Of a DNA stretch of 64,000 nucleotides, positions 57,091-64,000 are shown one piece after another. Made by a program: the position numbers and the translations under genes. Origin of the DNA: Streptomyces sp. NBC_01428 (lineage in GTDB: Bacteria; Actinomycetota; Actinomycetes; Streptomycetales; Streptomycetaceae); assembly GCF_036231965.1 (NCBI RefSeq), contig NZ_CP109499.1, positions 744,001-808,000 of the forward strand, written 5' to 3'. The notes below the pieces were generated by a model. That model made no database searches, was not told where the DNA came from, and saw only the letters and a list, made by a program, of their open reading frames with translations. How positions within the stretch are numbered: position 1 is the first letter of the stretch; each line of letters begins with the position of its first letter.

Positions 57091-59248
57091 TGAACTGAGT
57101 CCGGTGGACGTACCCGTCGACTCCGCGGTACACCGCGTCGACCGTGCCGTCCGCTTCCGCGACCGCCCCGAGCGAGCCCTCGAACGCGGCACTGGGGAAC
57201 TCCTGGCGCTTGGTCCATCCCTCCCAGGCACCGGCCGCGTACCGCTGTTGCCACAGGGTGTAGTCCGCGGCCCGCGCGTAGAGCACGACGGCGTCGCCGA
57301 CGGCGACAAGTGTCGGACTGCCGCCGACCGTTCCGCCGATCGACGCCCACGGCGACCACTCCCCCGCCGCGTCCCGCGTGCGGGTCCACACGTCGTCCGA
57401 GCCGGTGCGCACCGCGACATGCGTGCGCCCCGCCGAATCGGTCACGGCCGCGGGCCTCCCCTGGACGACTCGCCCTTCGGGCCCGCCCAGCGAGGACCAG
57501 CCCGAGGACGGACCCCGCTGCACCACCGAGCCGTCGGCGCCGCGCGCGAAGAGCGTCCAGTGCGCGGGGTCGTCGAACGCGACGCTCGGCGCGTCGGACA
57601 CCCGGCCTCCCAGGTTCTCCCAACTCCCCCACCGGCCGTGCGCGTAGACCCGGCGGTGGACGGCGGAGTCGCTCCCGCGGACGAAGACGTCGATCCGGCC
57701 GCCGGCCGAGGCGTACGCGGCGGGCTGTCCGAGGACGCCGCCTCGCGTAGGTGCGCCGAGATCGCGGGTACGGGCGCCGCCGTTGCCGTTGGCTGCGGAC
57801 GTGTGCTGGATCAGTGTGCCGTCGGGGCCGCGCAGGAACGTGTCGAGCGTGTCGCCGGTGCGGGCGACGGCCGGGCTCGCCGAGGCGCGCACTCCCAGCC
57901 GGGTGCCGGGCAGGGCGTCCTCGCCGGTGAGTCCGAGGAACGCGGTGCCGTGCGCGGGGACCCGCACGGTGAACGAATCGGAGTGGGTGCCACGGTCGGC
58001 GCGGGCCCGCAGGTCACGGACCTTCACGGCGCCGCCGAGCGCCGCGTCGGCGAACCGGACGGTGCGGTCGGCCGGTCGGTCGGACCGGTTGAGCAGGACG
58101 ACCGCGCGCCGGCCGTGGCCGGAGAGGACCTTGCTGTAGACGTCTCCGGTGCCGTCTCCGGCGATCCGCACGCCCTGGACGGCGAGCGGGTCCTGGTCGA
58201 CGGCGATGATCTCGGGGTTGCGCAGGGTGTCGGTCATCGACGGGGTGAGCGTGCGCGGGTCGGATCCGATGACCAGGGGTGAGCCCATCTCCGCCCACAT
58301 CACCAGCTGGGTCGTCGACTCCTCCTCGGTCAGTTCCAGGCTCCCGTCGGCCATGGGGCGCATCGGGATCAGGTAGTCGGGGTCGTTGTAGTGACCGGGC
58401 CCCTGCGCCTCGGGGTGCCATGCGTTGGCGTCCATGTTCCGCAGCACGTTGGGCCACTGGCCGGGGCTCGGCGAACCCCAGGCGATGTCCGTGCCGGTGC
58501 GCCAGGAGTCGGCGATGGTGGGCGCGTACGCGAAGGTGTTGTGCGCGTCCTGCTCGGGGGTGTGGGGCAGGCCCCAGTCGTCGGTGAGCGGGTTGCACAG
58601 GTTGAGCAGCATGCGGCGCCCGGACCTGGCGACGGCGTCGCTGAACTCCTTGAAGGCGGGCCCCGGGTCGAGTTTCTCGCCGATGCCGCACAGGAAGTCG
58701 GCCTTGATGGCGTCGACCTTCCATCCGGCGAACTGCCGTGCGTCCTCGGTGTAGTGGCCGCGGCTGCCGAGCCCACAGCTCTTGCCTCCGTCGTAGGTGC
58801 CGGCGTCGGTGTAGATGCCGGCCCGCAGGCCACGCTGGTGCAGGTAGGACACCAGGGCCGGGATGCCGGACGGAAAGCGGTCACGGTTGACGGCCAACCG
58901 GCCTTGCTCGTCACGGGGGTTGTCGGCCTGCCACCCTCCGTCGAGCCACACGATGTCGTAGCCGCTGTCCCGCAGCCCGGTGCGGACGAGCGTGTCGGCG
59001 ACGGCGCGCACCTCCTTCTCGGTGGGCGCGCCGAGCCCGTAGTAGGTGTTCCAGCCCATGTACGGGGTGGGGGCGAGGCCGCTGTCGTACGGGGCCGGCG
59101 CCCCTTGGTCCACGGCCCCTGCGACGGCGGGGGCCGCACCGGCGGGGGGTGTCGCGGTGGCCGCGAGGGCCACCGCGATCGCCGCCGCCACGGCGGGACG
59201 GGTGAGCCGGTGATGTCGGAGTCTGTGCGCGGTCGGGTGTGAAGTCAC
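57086..59248 (-). CDS. Secreted GH27 alpha-galactosidase with C-terminal beta-propeller-like domain
   Basis: 720 residues from GTG 59248 with GGGAGAGG upstream. Signal peptide (AVAAAIAVALAATATPPAGA, cleavage near 38-44), then the GH27 barrel: PTPYMGWNTYYGLGAP, YDIVWLDGGWQADNPRDEQG, AIKADFLCG with nucleophile Asp184 and SWRTGTDI with acid/base Asp254. An antiparallel beta domain follows, then from about 480 a repeat-rich region (VFVRGSDSAVHRRVYAHGRW, VWTRTRDAAGEWSPWASIGG, LYARAADYTLWQQRYAAGAW) like PLL-type lectin propellers. Beta-L-arabinopyranosidase is a GH27 alternative. Confidence 0.92.
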   Translation of the reverse strand: MTSHPTAHRLRHHRLTRPAVAAAIAVALAATATPPAGAAPAVAGAVDQGAPAPYDSGLAPTPYMGWNTYYGLGAPTEKEVRAVADTLVRTGLRDSGYDIVWLDGGWQADNPRDEQGRLAVNRDRFPSGIPALVSYLHQRGLRAGIYTDAGTYDGGKSCGLGSRGHYTEDARQFAGWKVDAIKADFLCGIGEKLDPGPAFKEFSDAVARSGRRMLLNLCNPLTDDWGLPHTPEQDAHNTFAYAPTIADSWRTGTDIAWGSPSPGQWPNVLRNMDANAWHPEAQGPGHYNDPDYLIPMRPMADGSLELTEEESTTQLVMWAEMGSPLVIGSDPRTLTPSMTDTLRNPEIIAVDQDPLAVQGVRIAGDGTGDVYSKVLSGHGRRAVVLLNRSDRPADRTVRFADAALGGAVKVRDLRARADRGTHSDSFTVRVPAHGTAFLGLTGEDALPGTRLGVRASASPAVARTGDTLDTFLRGPDGTLIQHTSAANGNGGARTRDLGAPTRGGVLGQPAAYASAGGRIDVFVRGSDSAVHRRVYAHGRWGSWENLGGRVSDAPSVAFDDPAHWTLFARGADGSVVQRGPSSGWSSLGGPEGRVVQGRPAAVTDSAGRTHVAVRTGSDDVWTRTRDAAGEWSPWASIGGTVGGSPTLVAVGDAVVLYARAADYTLWQQRYAAGAWEGWTKRQEFPSAAFEGSLGAVAEADGTVDAVYRGVDGYVHRTQFK

Positions 59249-59354
59249 GTGCCTCTCCCGGGCGTTGGGAAGCGGGAAGACGTGACGCGGACCGCGGGGG
59301 ACCGGGCCCTCGGCGTCACGGCGACGACTGTGACGCGGGACCGAAAACCCTGTC

Positions 59355-59376
59355 AATAATTATTACTAATTTAATA
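59355..59376. promoter_or_regulatory. AT-rich element upstream of the GH27 gene
   Basis: The core ATTACTAATTTAAT (59362-59375) lies in an AT-rich island about 114 bp before the GH27 start. It shares 12 consecutive bases with the element at 57077. The same strand orientation and spacing suggest one regulator controls both units. Confidence 0.65.
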
Positions 59377-59435
59377 GAAGCGCGACGGAAACCTGCCCGA
59401 CACCTTGACAGTCCCCGCCGCTCCCTGGCATGACG

Positions 59436-59467
59436 GAGCGGCCCGCACCTCCGGTGCCGGGCCGCTC
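59436..59467. terminator. Hairpin terminator after haloperoxidase gene
   Basis: GAGCGGCCCGCACC (59436-59449) pairs with GGTGCCGGGCCGCTC (59453-59467) with one bulged base and a 3-base loop, 18 bp after the stop of the leftward haloperoxidase gene. Confidence 0.75.
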
Positions 59468-59484
59468 GTCGGGTCCTGCTCGGC

Positions 59485-60312
59485 TCAACTGCGCGCGAAC
59501 TCCAGCAGGTCGGCGTTGAAGATCTCCGCGAACTTGGGCACCATCGCCAGTCCGTGCGGAGCCCCGGGGTAGACCTTGTAGACGCAGTCCTTGACGAGCT
59601 TGGAGGACTTGTCGCCCGCGGCCACGATGGGGACGATCTGGTCGTCGTCGCCGTGCACGATCAGCGTGGGGACGTCGACCTTCTTGAGGTCCTCGGTGGT
59701 GTCGGTCTCGGAGAACGCCTTGATGCAGTCGTAGGCGCCCTTGATGCCGACCGTCATGCTCCAGAGCCAGAACTCGTCACGGGTGCCCTGGGTGACCGTA
59801 GAGTCGTCGCGGTTGGCTCCGTAGAACGGGGCGCTGAGGTCCTTGTAGTACTGCGAACGGTCCGTCTCGACGCCCTTGCGGATCTCGTCGAAGACCTCGA
59901 TGGGCAGGCCCTCGGGGTTCGCGTCCGTCTTGAGCATCAGCGGCGGGATCGCGCCGAGCAGGACCAGCTTGGCGACCCGTCCGGTGCCGTGCCGGCCGAT
60001 GTAGCGGGTGACCTCGCCGCCGCCGGTGGAATGGCCGACCAGGATGACGTCGTGGAGGTCCTCGGCCTCGATGACCGCCGCGAGGTCGTCGGCGTACGTG
60101 TCGAGGTCGTTGCCCTCCCACGGCTGCCCGGAACGGCCGCCACCGCGCCGGTCGTGGGCGATGGCGCGGAAGCCGTTGTCCGCCATCAGCTTCATCTGGG
60201 GATCCCACGCGTCCCCGATCAGCGGCCAGCCGTGGGAGAACACGACCGGCTGGCCCGAACCCCAGTCCTTGTAGAAGATCTGCGTGCCGTCCTTGGCGGT
60301 GGCGAAGGGCAT
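59485..60312 (-). CDS. Cofactor-free (non-haem) chloroperoxidase-like alpha/beta hydrolase
   Basis: 275 residues, the usual family length, from ATG 60312 with GAGAGGAAAA upstream. Motifs: [15 protein letters not shown] (oxyanion), [19 protein letters not shown], nucleophile [29 protein letters not shown] (acid) and [11 protein letters not shown] (catalytic His). These enzymes form peracids from acetate and H2O2 in vitro and are esterases in vivo. It follows the galactoside locus but is transcribed on its own. Confidence 0.92.
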   Translation of the reverse strand: MPFATAKDGTQIFYKDWGSGQPVVFSHGWPLIGDAWDPQMKLMADNGFRAIAHDRRGGGRSGQPWEGNDLDTYADDLAAVIEAEDLHDVILVGHSTGGGEVTRYIGRHGTGRVAKLVLLGAIPPLMLKTDANPEGLPIEVFDEIRKGVETDRSQYYKDLSAPFYGANRDDSTVTQGTRDEFWLWSMTVGIKGAYDCIKAFSETDTTEDLKKVDVPTLIVHGDDDQIVPIVAAGDKSSKLVKDCVYKVYPGAPHGLAMVPKFAEIFNADLLEFARS

Positions 60313-60660
60313 GTGAATTTTCCTCTCGAACTGGTCCGGAACTCCACGCGTCGCACGGTGTCCGTGCCCGAGCCGGCCTTTCTGGCGACGCCACGAAAAA
60401 CCGCTTCGGACGTGCAGGGATGCGACGGAGAGGTCAGCGGCGAAGGGCGACCGGAATGAGCACGTCGTCGCCCTCACTCTAGTCGAGGCACCGCCCTTCA
60501 GCGCGTTGGGCGAACAGCCCCGGAATTGCCGTGAACGGCGGATTGCGGGCACCACAAATGGGGTCCACCGCGGGGCATCGCAGGGCACCTCTTTCCCTTC
60601 CTCCGCACGCTTCTCTTCCTCGATGTCCGGTTCTGGGACCGGATATCGGACCGGATGCCG
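60313..60660. other. Intergenic region without recognised features
   Basis: About 350 bp upstream of the haloperoxidase gene and downstream of the membrane-protein gene. Both strands carry only short frames without ribosome sites. I see no repeat or clear terminator here. Confidence 0.4.
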
Positions 60661-61143
60661 CTACACCCCGGCCACTCCGTACATGCGCTCCAGGACACCC
60701 ACCGTCACCACCGCGTACGCGAGGTGCGGGACCACGTCGGAGATCCAGTCCGTGGCCGACCAGGTCCGGGGATCCGTGACGCCGAGGACGGTCATCGGGC
60801 CGTTGGTGCCGATCAGCGCGCCGAGGGTCGCGACCGTGTACTCCGTGGTCAACGACGGGCGCCAGCCGGCGGCGCGGGCCACAGACAGTACGGCGCCCAT
60901 GCCCAGTCCGGCGGCGAACCCGGTCATGGGCGCGAGGCCCGCGATCCGGTTCTTCAGCGTCTCGCCCTCGCCCGGAATCCGCACGTGCAGCCTCTCCGCG
61001 AGCTTGCTGAGGGTGACTTCGGGCGTGGAACTCGCGGGCCTCGCCCGCCATGCCATGTCGGCGTAACTGACGATGTTGAGCGCGGTGGTGCCGGCGGCGC
61101 CTGCCGCCGCTCCGTAGAGCAGCGGGCGTGTCAGACAGGTCAT
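60661..61143 (-). CDS. Hypothetical membrane protein
   Basis: 160 residues from ATG 61143, which shares ATGA with the hydrolase stop. About four hydrophobic helices: PLLYGAAAGAAGTTALNIVS, APMTGFAAGLGMGAVLSVAR, YTVATLGALIGTNGPMTVLG and VVPHLAYAVVTVGVLERMYG. I do not recognise a family with confidence. Coupled translation with the hydrolase suggests a shared function at the membrane. Confidence 0.75.
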   Translation of the reverse strand: MTCLTRPLLYGAAAGAAGTTALNIVSYADMAWRARPASSTPEVTLSKLAERLHVRIPGEGETLKNRIAGLAPMTGFAAGLGMGAVLSVARAAGWRPSLTTEYTVATLGALIGTNGPMTVLGVTDPRTWSATDWISDVVPHLAYAVVTVGVLERMYGVAGV

Positions 61144-61982
61144 GTCCGTCCCTTCTCCTCGTCCCACCAGTCGCTGACGAGCTCCGCGTACAACTCCGGC
61201 CGCTCCTCCCAGCAGAAGTGGCCCGCGTCGACGAAGTCCAGCCGGCTGTGGGGCAGTCGGTCGTGCAGGAACTCGGCGTTCACCGACGGCACGACCGCGT
61301 CCCGGACACCGGCGATGATCCGCACCGGGGTCCTGATGCCGGGCAACAGGTCGGCCAGGACCGGGAGTTCCGCCGGGTAGGCCCGCGCGTAGCGCATCGA
61401 CTCGACGAAGCGGTCGCCCGCGTAGGACGCGTGGTAGTCGTCGCGGATCCCGTCGGACGGCGTGAAGCCGTGGATGGTGGACAGTGCCGCGTCGACGATC
61501 CGTCGTGGATCGATCCGCCGGTACGGTTCCAGGTCCGGGGCCTCCACCCATTCCCTCAGCGGCCCCGTGAGCTGGAGGGGTACCACGGCTGCGCCGCTGC
61601 CCACGACCACGCTGCGGAACCTGTCCGGTCGCGCGGCGGCGGCGAAGAGCGTCGACGCGGTGCCGATGTCGGGGCCCACGAGGTGCGGCCGCTCCAGCCC
61701 GAAGGCGTCGGCCAGCCGGACCACGAACTCCCCCATCGCCCGCGGTGACCGCAGTTCGTCACGGGCCTCCGATCCACCGAACCCCGGTGGATCCACGGCG
61801 GTCAGGCGCGCGCTCCGGGAGAGCCGGGGCCACACCTGCTCGAACGCGTAGAGGCTCTCGGGCCAGGGGCTCAGCAGCAGGGCGTCCTGTCCGGCACCGC
61901 CGGTGTCCCCGCTCCGTGCGAAGCGCACGGAGAGGCCGTCGACGGTGGTGAATTCCGGACTGACCGATACGGGCGCGTTCAT
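61140..61982 (-). CDS. Alpha/beta hydrolase of the dehalogenase/epoxide-hydrolase type
   Basis: 280 residues from ATG 61982 (ATG 62024 would add 14). The nucleophile position carries Asp, VGPDIGTASTLFAA, as in haloalkane dehalogenases and epoxide hydrolases, instead of Ser. The oxyanion-side motif LLSPWPESLYAFEQVWPRL is atypical for the usual HGxP, so activity is uncertain. VDPPGFGGSEARDEL, RIIAGVRDAVVPS and the catalytic His in VDAGHFCWEERPE complete the fold. It is the first gene of a two-gene operon. Confidence 0.85.
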   Translation of the reverse strand: MNAPVSVSPEFTTVDGLSVRFARSGDTGGAGQDALLLSPWPESLYAFEQVWPRLSRSARLTAVDPPGFGGSEARDELRSPRAMGEFVVRLADAFGLERPHLVGPDIGTASTLFAAAARPDRFRSVVVGSGAAVVPLQLTGPLREWVEAPDLEPYRRIDPRRIVDAALSTIHGFTPSDGIRDDYHASYAGDRFVESMRYARAYPAELPVLADLLPGIRTPVRIIAGVRDAVVPSVNAEFLHDRLPHSRLDFVDAGHFCWEERPELYAELVSDWWDEEKGRT

Positions 61983-62107
61983 GGTGGACACGCTGTCCGG
62001 CCCCCGGATGAGCAAGCCATTCATCCACTCTAAAATGGTCGGGTGTCACCGGCCACACGAGGACCGGGCGACGCACCGCAGTCGAATCCCCCATCTCAGG
62101 AGCCGCT

Positions 62108-62575
62108 GTGACGGAACGCCCTCCTCTCCCGCCGTTCACCCGTGAATCCGCCCTGGAGAAAGTCCGGCTGGCCGAGGACGGCTGGAACAGCCGGGATCCG
62201 CACAAGGTGTCGCTCGTCTACTCCGAGAACTCGCGCTGGAGAAACCGCGACGAATGGGTCGACGGGCGGGACGAGATCGTCGAGTTCCTGACCCGTAAAT
62301 GGTCGAGAGAGCTGGACTACCGCCTCATCAAGGAACTCTGGGCATTCGACGGGAACCGCATCGCCGTGCGTTTCGCCTACGAGTCCCACGACGCCGACGG
62401 AAACTGGTTCCGTTCGTACGGGAACGAGAACTGGGAGTTCGACGCGGACGGCCTGATGGCGGTGCGGCACGCCTCCATCAACGACGTACCCATCACGGAA
62501 TCCGGCCGCAAGTACCACTGGCCGCTGGGCCGTCGGCCGGACGACCACCCCGGGCTCACCGAACTCGGGTTCTGA
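62108..62575 (+). CDS. NTF2-like DUF1348 family protein
   Basis: 155 residues from GTG 62108. The family pattern is clear: [98 protein letters not shown]. The cone-shaped fold could bind a small molecule; no function is established. It is followed after 28 bp by the carboxymuconolactone-decarboxylase-like gene, so the two are likely co-transcribed. Confidence 0.9.
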   Translation: MTERPPLPPFTRESALEKVRLAEDGWNSRDPHKVSLVYSENSRWRNRDEWVDGRDEIVEFLTRKWSRELDYRLIKELWAFDGNRIAVRFAYESHDADGNWFRSYGNENWEFDADGLMAVRHASINDVPITESGRKYHWPLGRRPDDHPGLTELGF

Positions 62576-62603
62576 GGCCGGATCCCCACGGAGGTGGGCG
62601 CAC

Positions 62604-63020
62604 GTGACAGCCGACGCAGACGACGAGGGGCGCTACGCGACGGCCCTCGACACCGCCGGGCGGCTGCTCGGCATTCCGCTGGCGGGGTTCCTGGAACCCG
62701 GCCCCGGTGAGCCGGCGAACGGCGCGGACTTCAAGCGTCTGGCCACCGTCCACACCTTCGGCGACGCGTGGCCACGCACCGAGGTGCTCGACACGCGGAC
62801 CCGTGCCCTGGTGTCCGTGACGATCGCCGCGACCCTCGGCACGCTCGAACCGCTGCGGGGACAGCTCCGTATCGCGCTCAACAGCGGTGTGACGCCGGAG
62901 GAGATCGTCGAGGTGTTCATCCATGTCGAGGCGTACGCCGGGGCCGCCCGCGCCTTCGACAGCTACCAGATCGCCCTCCAGGTGTTCGCGGAGGCCGACC
63001 GCGCCCGCGAGGTCGGTTAG
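62604..63020 (+). CDS. Carboxymuconolactone-decarboxylase-family protein
   Basis: 138 residues from GTG 62604. CMD-fold pattern: LDTRTRALVSVTIAATLGTL, LRGQLRIALNSGVTPEEIVE and VFIHVEAYAGAARAFDSYQI. It has no cysteine at all, so it cannot be an AhpD-type peroxidase relying on CxxC. It resembles the 4-carboxymuconolactone decarboxylase branch, but no aromatic-degradation genes are nearby. Probably co-transcribed with the DUF1348 gene. Confidence 0.88.
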   Translation: MTADADDEGRYATALDTAGRLLGIPLAGFLEPGPGEPANGADFKRLATVHTFGDAWPRTEVLDTRTRALVSVTIAATLGTLEPLRGQLRIALNSGVTPEEIVEVFIHVEAYAGAARAFDSYQIALQVFAEADRAREVG

Positions 63021-63073
63021 CCCGCCCCGGTCGGTGCGGGTGGGACGTCCGCGTCCACCCGGGACCTCGCGTG

Positions 63074-63736
63074 TCACGGCAGCAGACGCTGTTCCTTCGC
63101 GACCGACACCGCGCCGGCCCGGGTGTCGACGCCGAGCTTGTCGTAGATGCGGCCGAGGTGGGTCTTGACCGTCGCCTCGCTGATGAACAGGGCCTTCGCG
63201 ATCTCGCGGTTGCCGAGGCCCTGGGCGAGCTGGGTCAGGATGTCCCGTTCGCGGTCGGTCAGCGTGGGCCGCGGGCTGCGCAGGTTGGCCATCACCCGGC
63301 TCGCGACCGGGGCCGACAGGGCCGTGCGCCCCTGGGCGGCGGCCTGGATCGCGGCGAACAGTTCCTCGGGGCGCTCGGCCTTCAGCAGGTAGCCGGTCGC
63401 CCCGGCCTCGATGGCCCGCGTGATGTCGGCGTCGGTGTCGTACGTCGTCAGCACCAGGACGTGCGGCGTGGCGCCGGGAGCCGCGGTGAGCCGGCGGGTG
63501 GTCTCCACGCCGTCGATGCCCTCGCCGAGCTGGAGGTCCATGAGGACCACGTCGGGGGCGAGCTTGGCGCTCAGGGCGAGCGCCTCCTCGCCCGTGCCCG
63601 CCTCGCCGACGACCTCGATGTCCGGCGCGCTGTCGAGCAGGGCGAGCAGTCCGGCGCGGACGACGGCGTGGTCGTCGCACAGCAGGATGCGGACGGAGGC
63701 CGGGGAGACGTCGGGCGCACCGGGGGCGGCTGTCAT
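63074..63736 (-). CDS. NarL/LuxR-family response regulator
   Basis: 220 residues from ATG 63736, which shares ATGA with the upstream kinase stop. Receiver domain with RILLCDDHAVVRAGLLALLD, phospho-acceptor Asp in DVVLMDLQLGEG and the conserved VLVLTTYDTD and GYLLKAE segments; then a LuxR helix-turn-helix (LTDRERDILTQLAQGLGNRE, IAKALFISEATVKTHLGRIY). It is the DNA-binding partner of the histidine kinase at the window edge. Targets unknown. Confidence 0.93.
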   Translation of the reverse strand: MTAAPGAPDVSPASVRILLCDDHAVVRAGLLALLDSAPDIEVVGEAGTGEEALALSAKLAPDVVLMDLQLGEGIDGVETTRRLTAAPGATPHVLVLTTYDTDADITRAIEAGATGYLLKAERPEELFAAIQAAAQGRTALSAPVASRVMANLRSPRPTLTDRERDILTQLAQGLGNREIAKALFISEATVKTHLGRIYDKLGVDTRAGAVSVAKEQRLLP

Positions 63737-64000
63737 CGGGGGGACTCCAGGGGGATCGCTGCGGACAGGACCGTGCCCTCTGCGGGCGCGGACTCGACGG
63801 TGAGGGTGCCGCCGAGCTGGCTCGCCCGGGCGCGCATGGCGGGCATTCCGTGTCCGCGCACCCCCGGCGAAGCGGCGGGCGGCTCCCCGGGGGTGAAACC
63901 GCGTCCGTCGTCGGCGACATCGAGGACGACCTGGTCGTCCAGCAGGGTGAGCGTGAGCGTGGCCGTCCGAGCCCCGGAGTGCTCCCGTACGTTGGCCAGG
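63733..64000 (-). CDS. Sensor histidine kinase, C-terminal part (5' end outside window)
   Basis: The last 88 residues of a kinase, running in from the right edge. The HATPase_c region is visible: LANVREHSG (N box), VVLDVADDGRGF (G1 box), GVRGHGMPAMRARASQLGGT (G2 box) and a final strand. This is the NarL-type (HisKA_3) kinase pattern. Its stop shares ATGA with the response regulator start, so the two are coupled. The sensor part lies beyond the window. Confidence 0.9.
   Translation of the reverse strand, partial: LANVREHSGARTATLTLTLLDDQVVLDVADDGRGFTPGEPPAASPGVRGHGMPAMRARASQLGGTLTVESAPAEGTVLSAAIPLESPR

Noticed and set aside
1..64000. Mobile elements, CRISPR arrays, tRNA or rRNA genes
   Set aside because: I looked for transposase or integrase motifs, regularly spaced repeats with unique spacers, and tRNA-like cloverleaf or CCA-ending sequences, and saw none that I could support.

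Overview
The window is chromosomal DNA from a high-GC actinomycete, almost certainly a Streptomyces. GC is very high with strong third-position bias, GTG and TTG starts are common, and neighbouring genes often share 4-base ATGA or GTGA overlaps. The gene content also fits: an F420-dependent oxidoreductase, SpoIIE-type phosphatases, an ANTAR protein, an MmyB-type regulator, snapalysin, and DmdR/IdeR-like iron control. I found no rRNA, tRNA, CRISPR array, transposase, integrase or prophage gene.

Layout. 1-12 kb is a redox, stress and signalling stretch. It holds an F420 oxidoreductase cut by the window edge, a PP2C phosphatase, an operon of PrmC-like methyltransferase, CDGSH protein and haem-oxygenase-fold iron protein, a PoxB-type pyruvate oxidase beside an FMN glutamate-synthase-like protein, ANTAR and winged-helix regulators, a divergent NmrA-like/LysR pair, and a siderophore-interacting protein behind an iron box. 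12-20 kb holds an orphan lipoprotein for sugar binding, an alpha/beta hydrolase with a promoter-overlapping operator, an SDR/MmyB divergent pair, an SRPBCC-ArsR operon with two operator dyads, and an aminoglycoside-phosphotransferase-like gene broken by one in-frame stop. 20-32 kb holds a FUSC transporter, a CatB-like acetyltransferase, a DHFR-like reductase, snapalysin with its LysR regulator, a second ArsR-SRPBCC operon, a DUF3103-like secreted protein, and MOSC and SRPBCC proteins. 32-36 kb has three DUF5994-like genes interleaved with a fatty-acid desaturase; several of these genes share an upstream motif. 36-45 kb has an ABC exporter with a tandem Nudix protein, an AI-2E family membrane protein, a large GAF/PAS/SpoIIE/ATPase sensor phosphatase, and an ArsR/S41 peptidase pair.

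45.5-59.3 kb is the most coherent system: a 13.7-kb, one-strand locus for alpha-galactoside use. A secreted GH27 alpha-galactosidase, a lipoprotein and two permeases (no ATPase), and an intracellular GH36 alpha-galactosidase would deliver galactose. An SDR (proposed galactose dehydrogenase), an SMP-30 type lactonase, a galactonate dehydratase, a KDG/KDGal-type kinase and a KDPG/KDPGal-type aldolase then make up a complete De Ley-Doudoroff route to pyruvate and glyceraldehyde-3-phosphate. A GntR/FCD regulator sits inside the locus, and the same AT-rich element lies upstream of both the secreted enzyme and the transport operon.

59.4-64 kb contains a cofactor-free haloperoxidase, a hydrolase/membrane-protein pair, NTF2-like and carboxymuconolactone decarboxylase-like proteins, and a NarL-type two-component pair whose kinase runs off the window.

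All functions come from reading protein sequences by eye; no database search was run.
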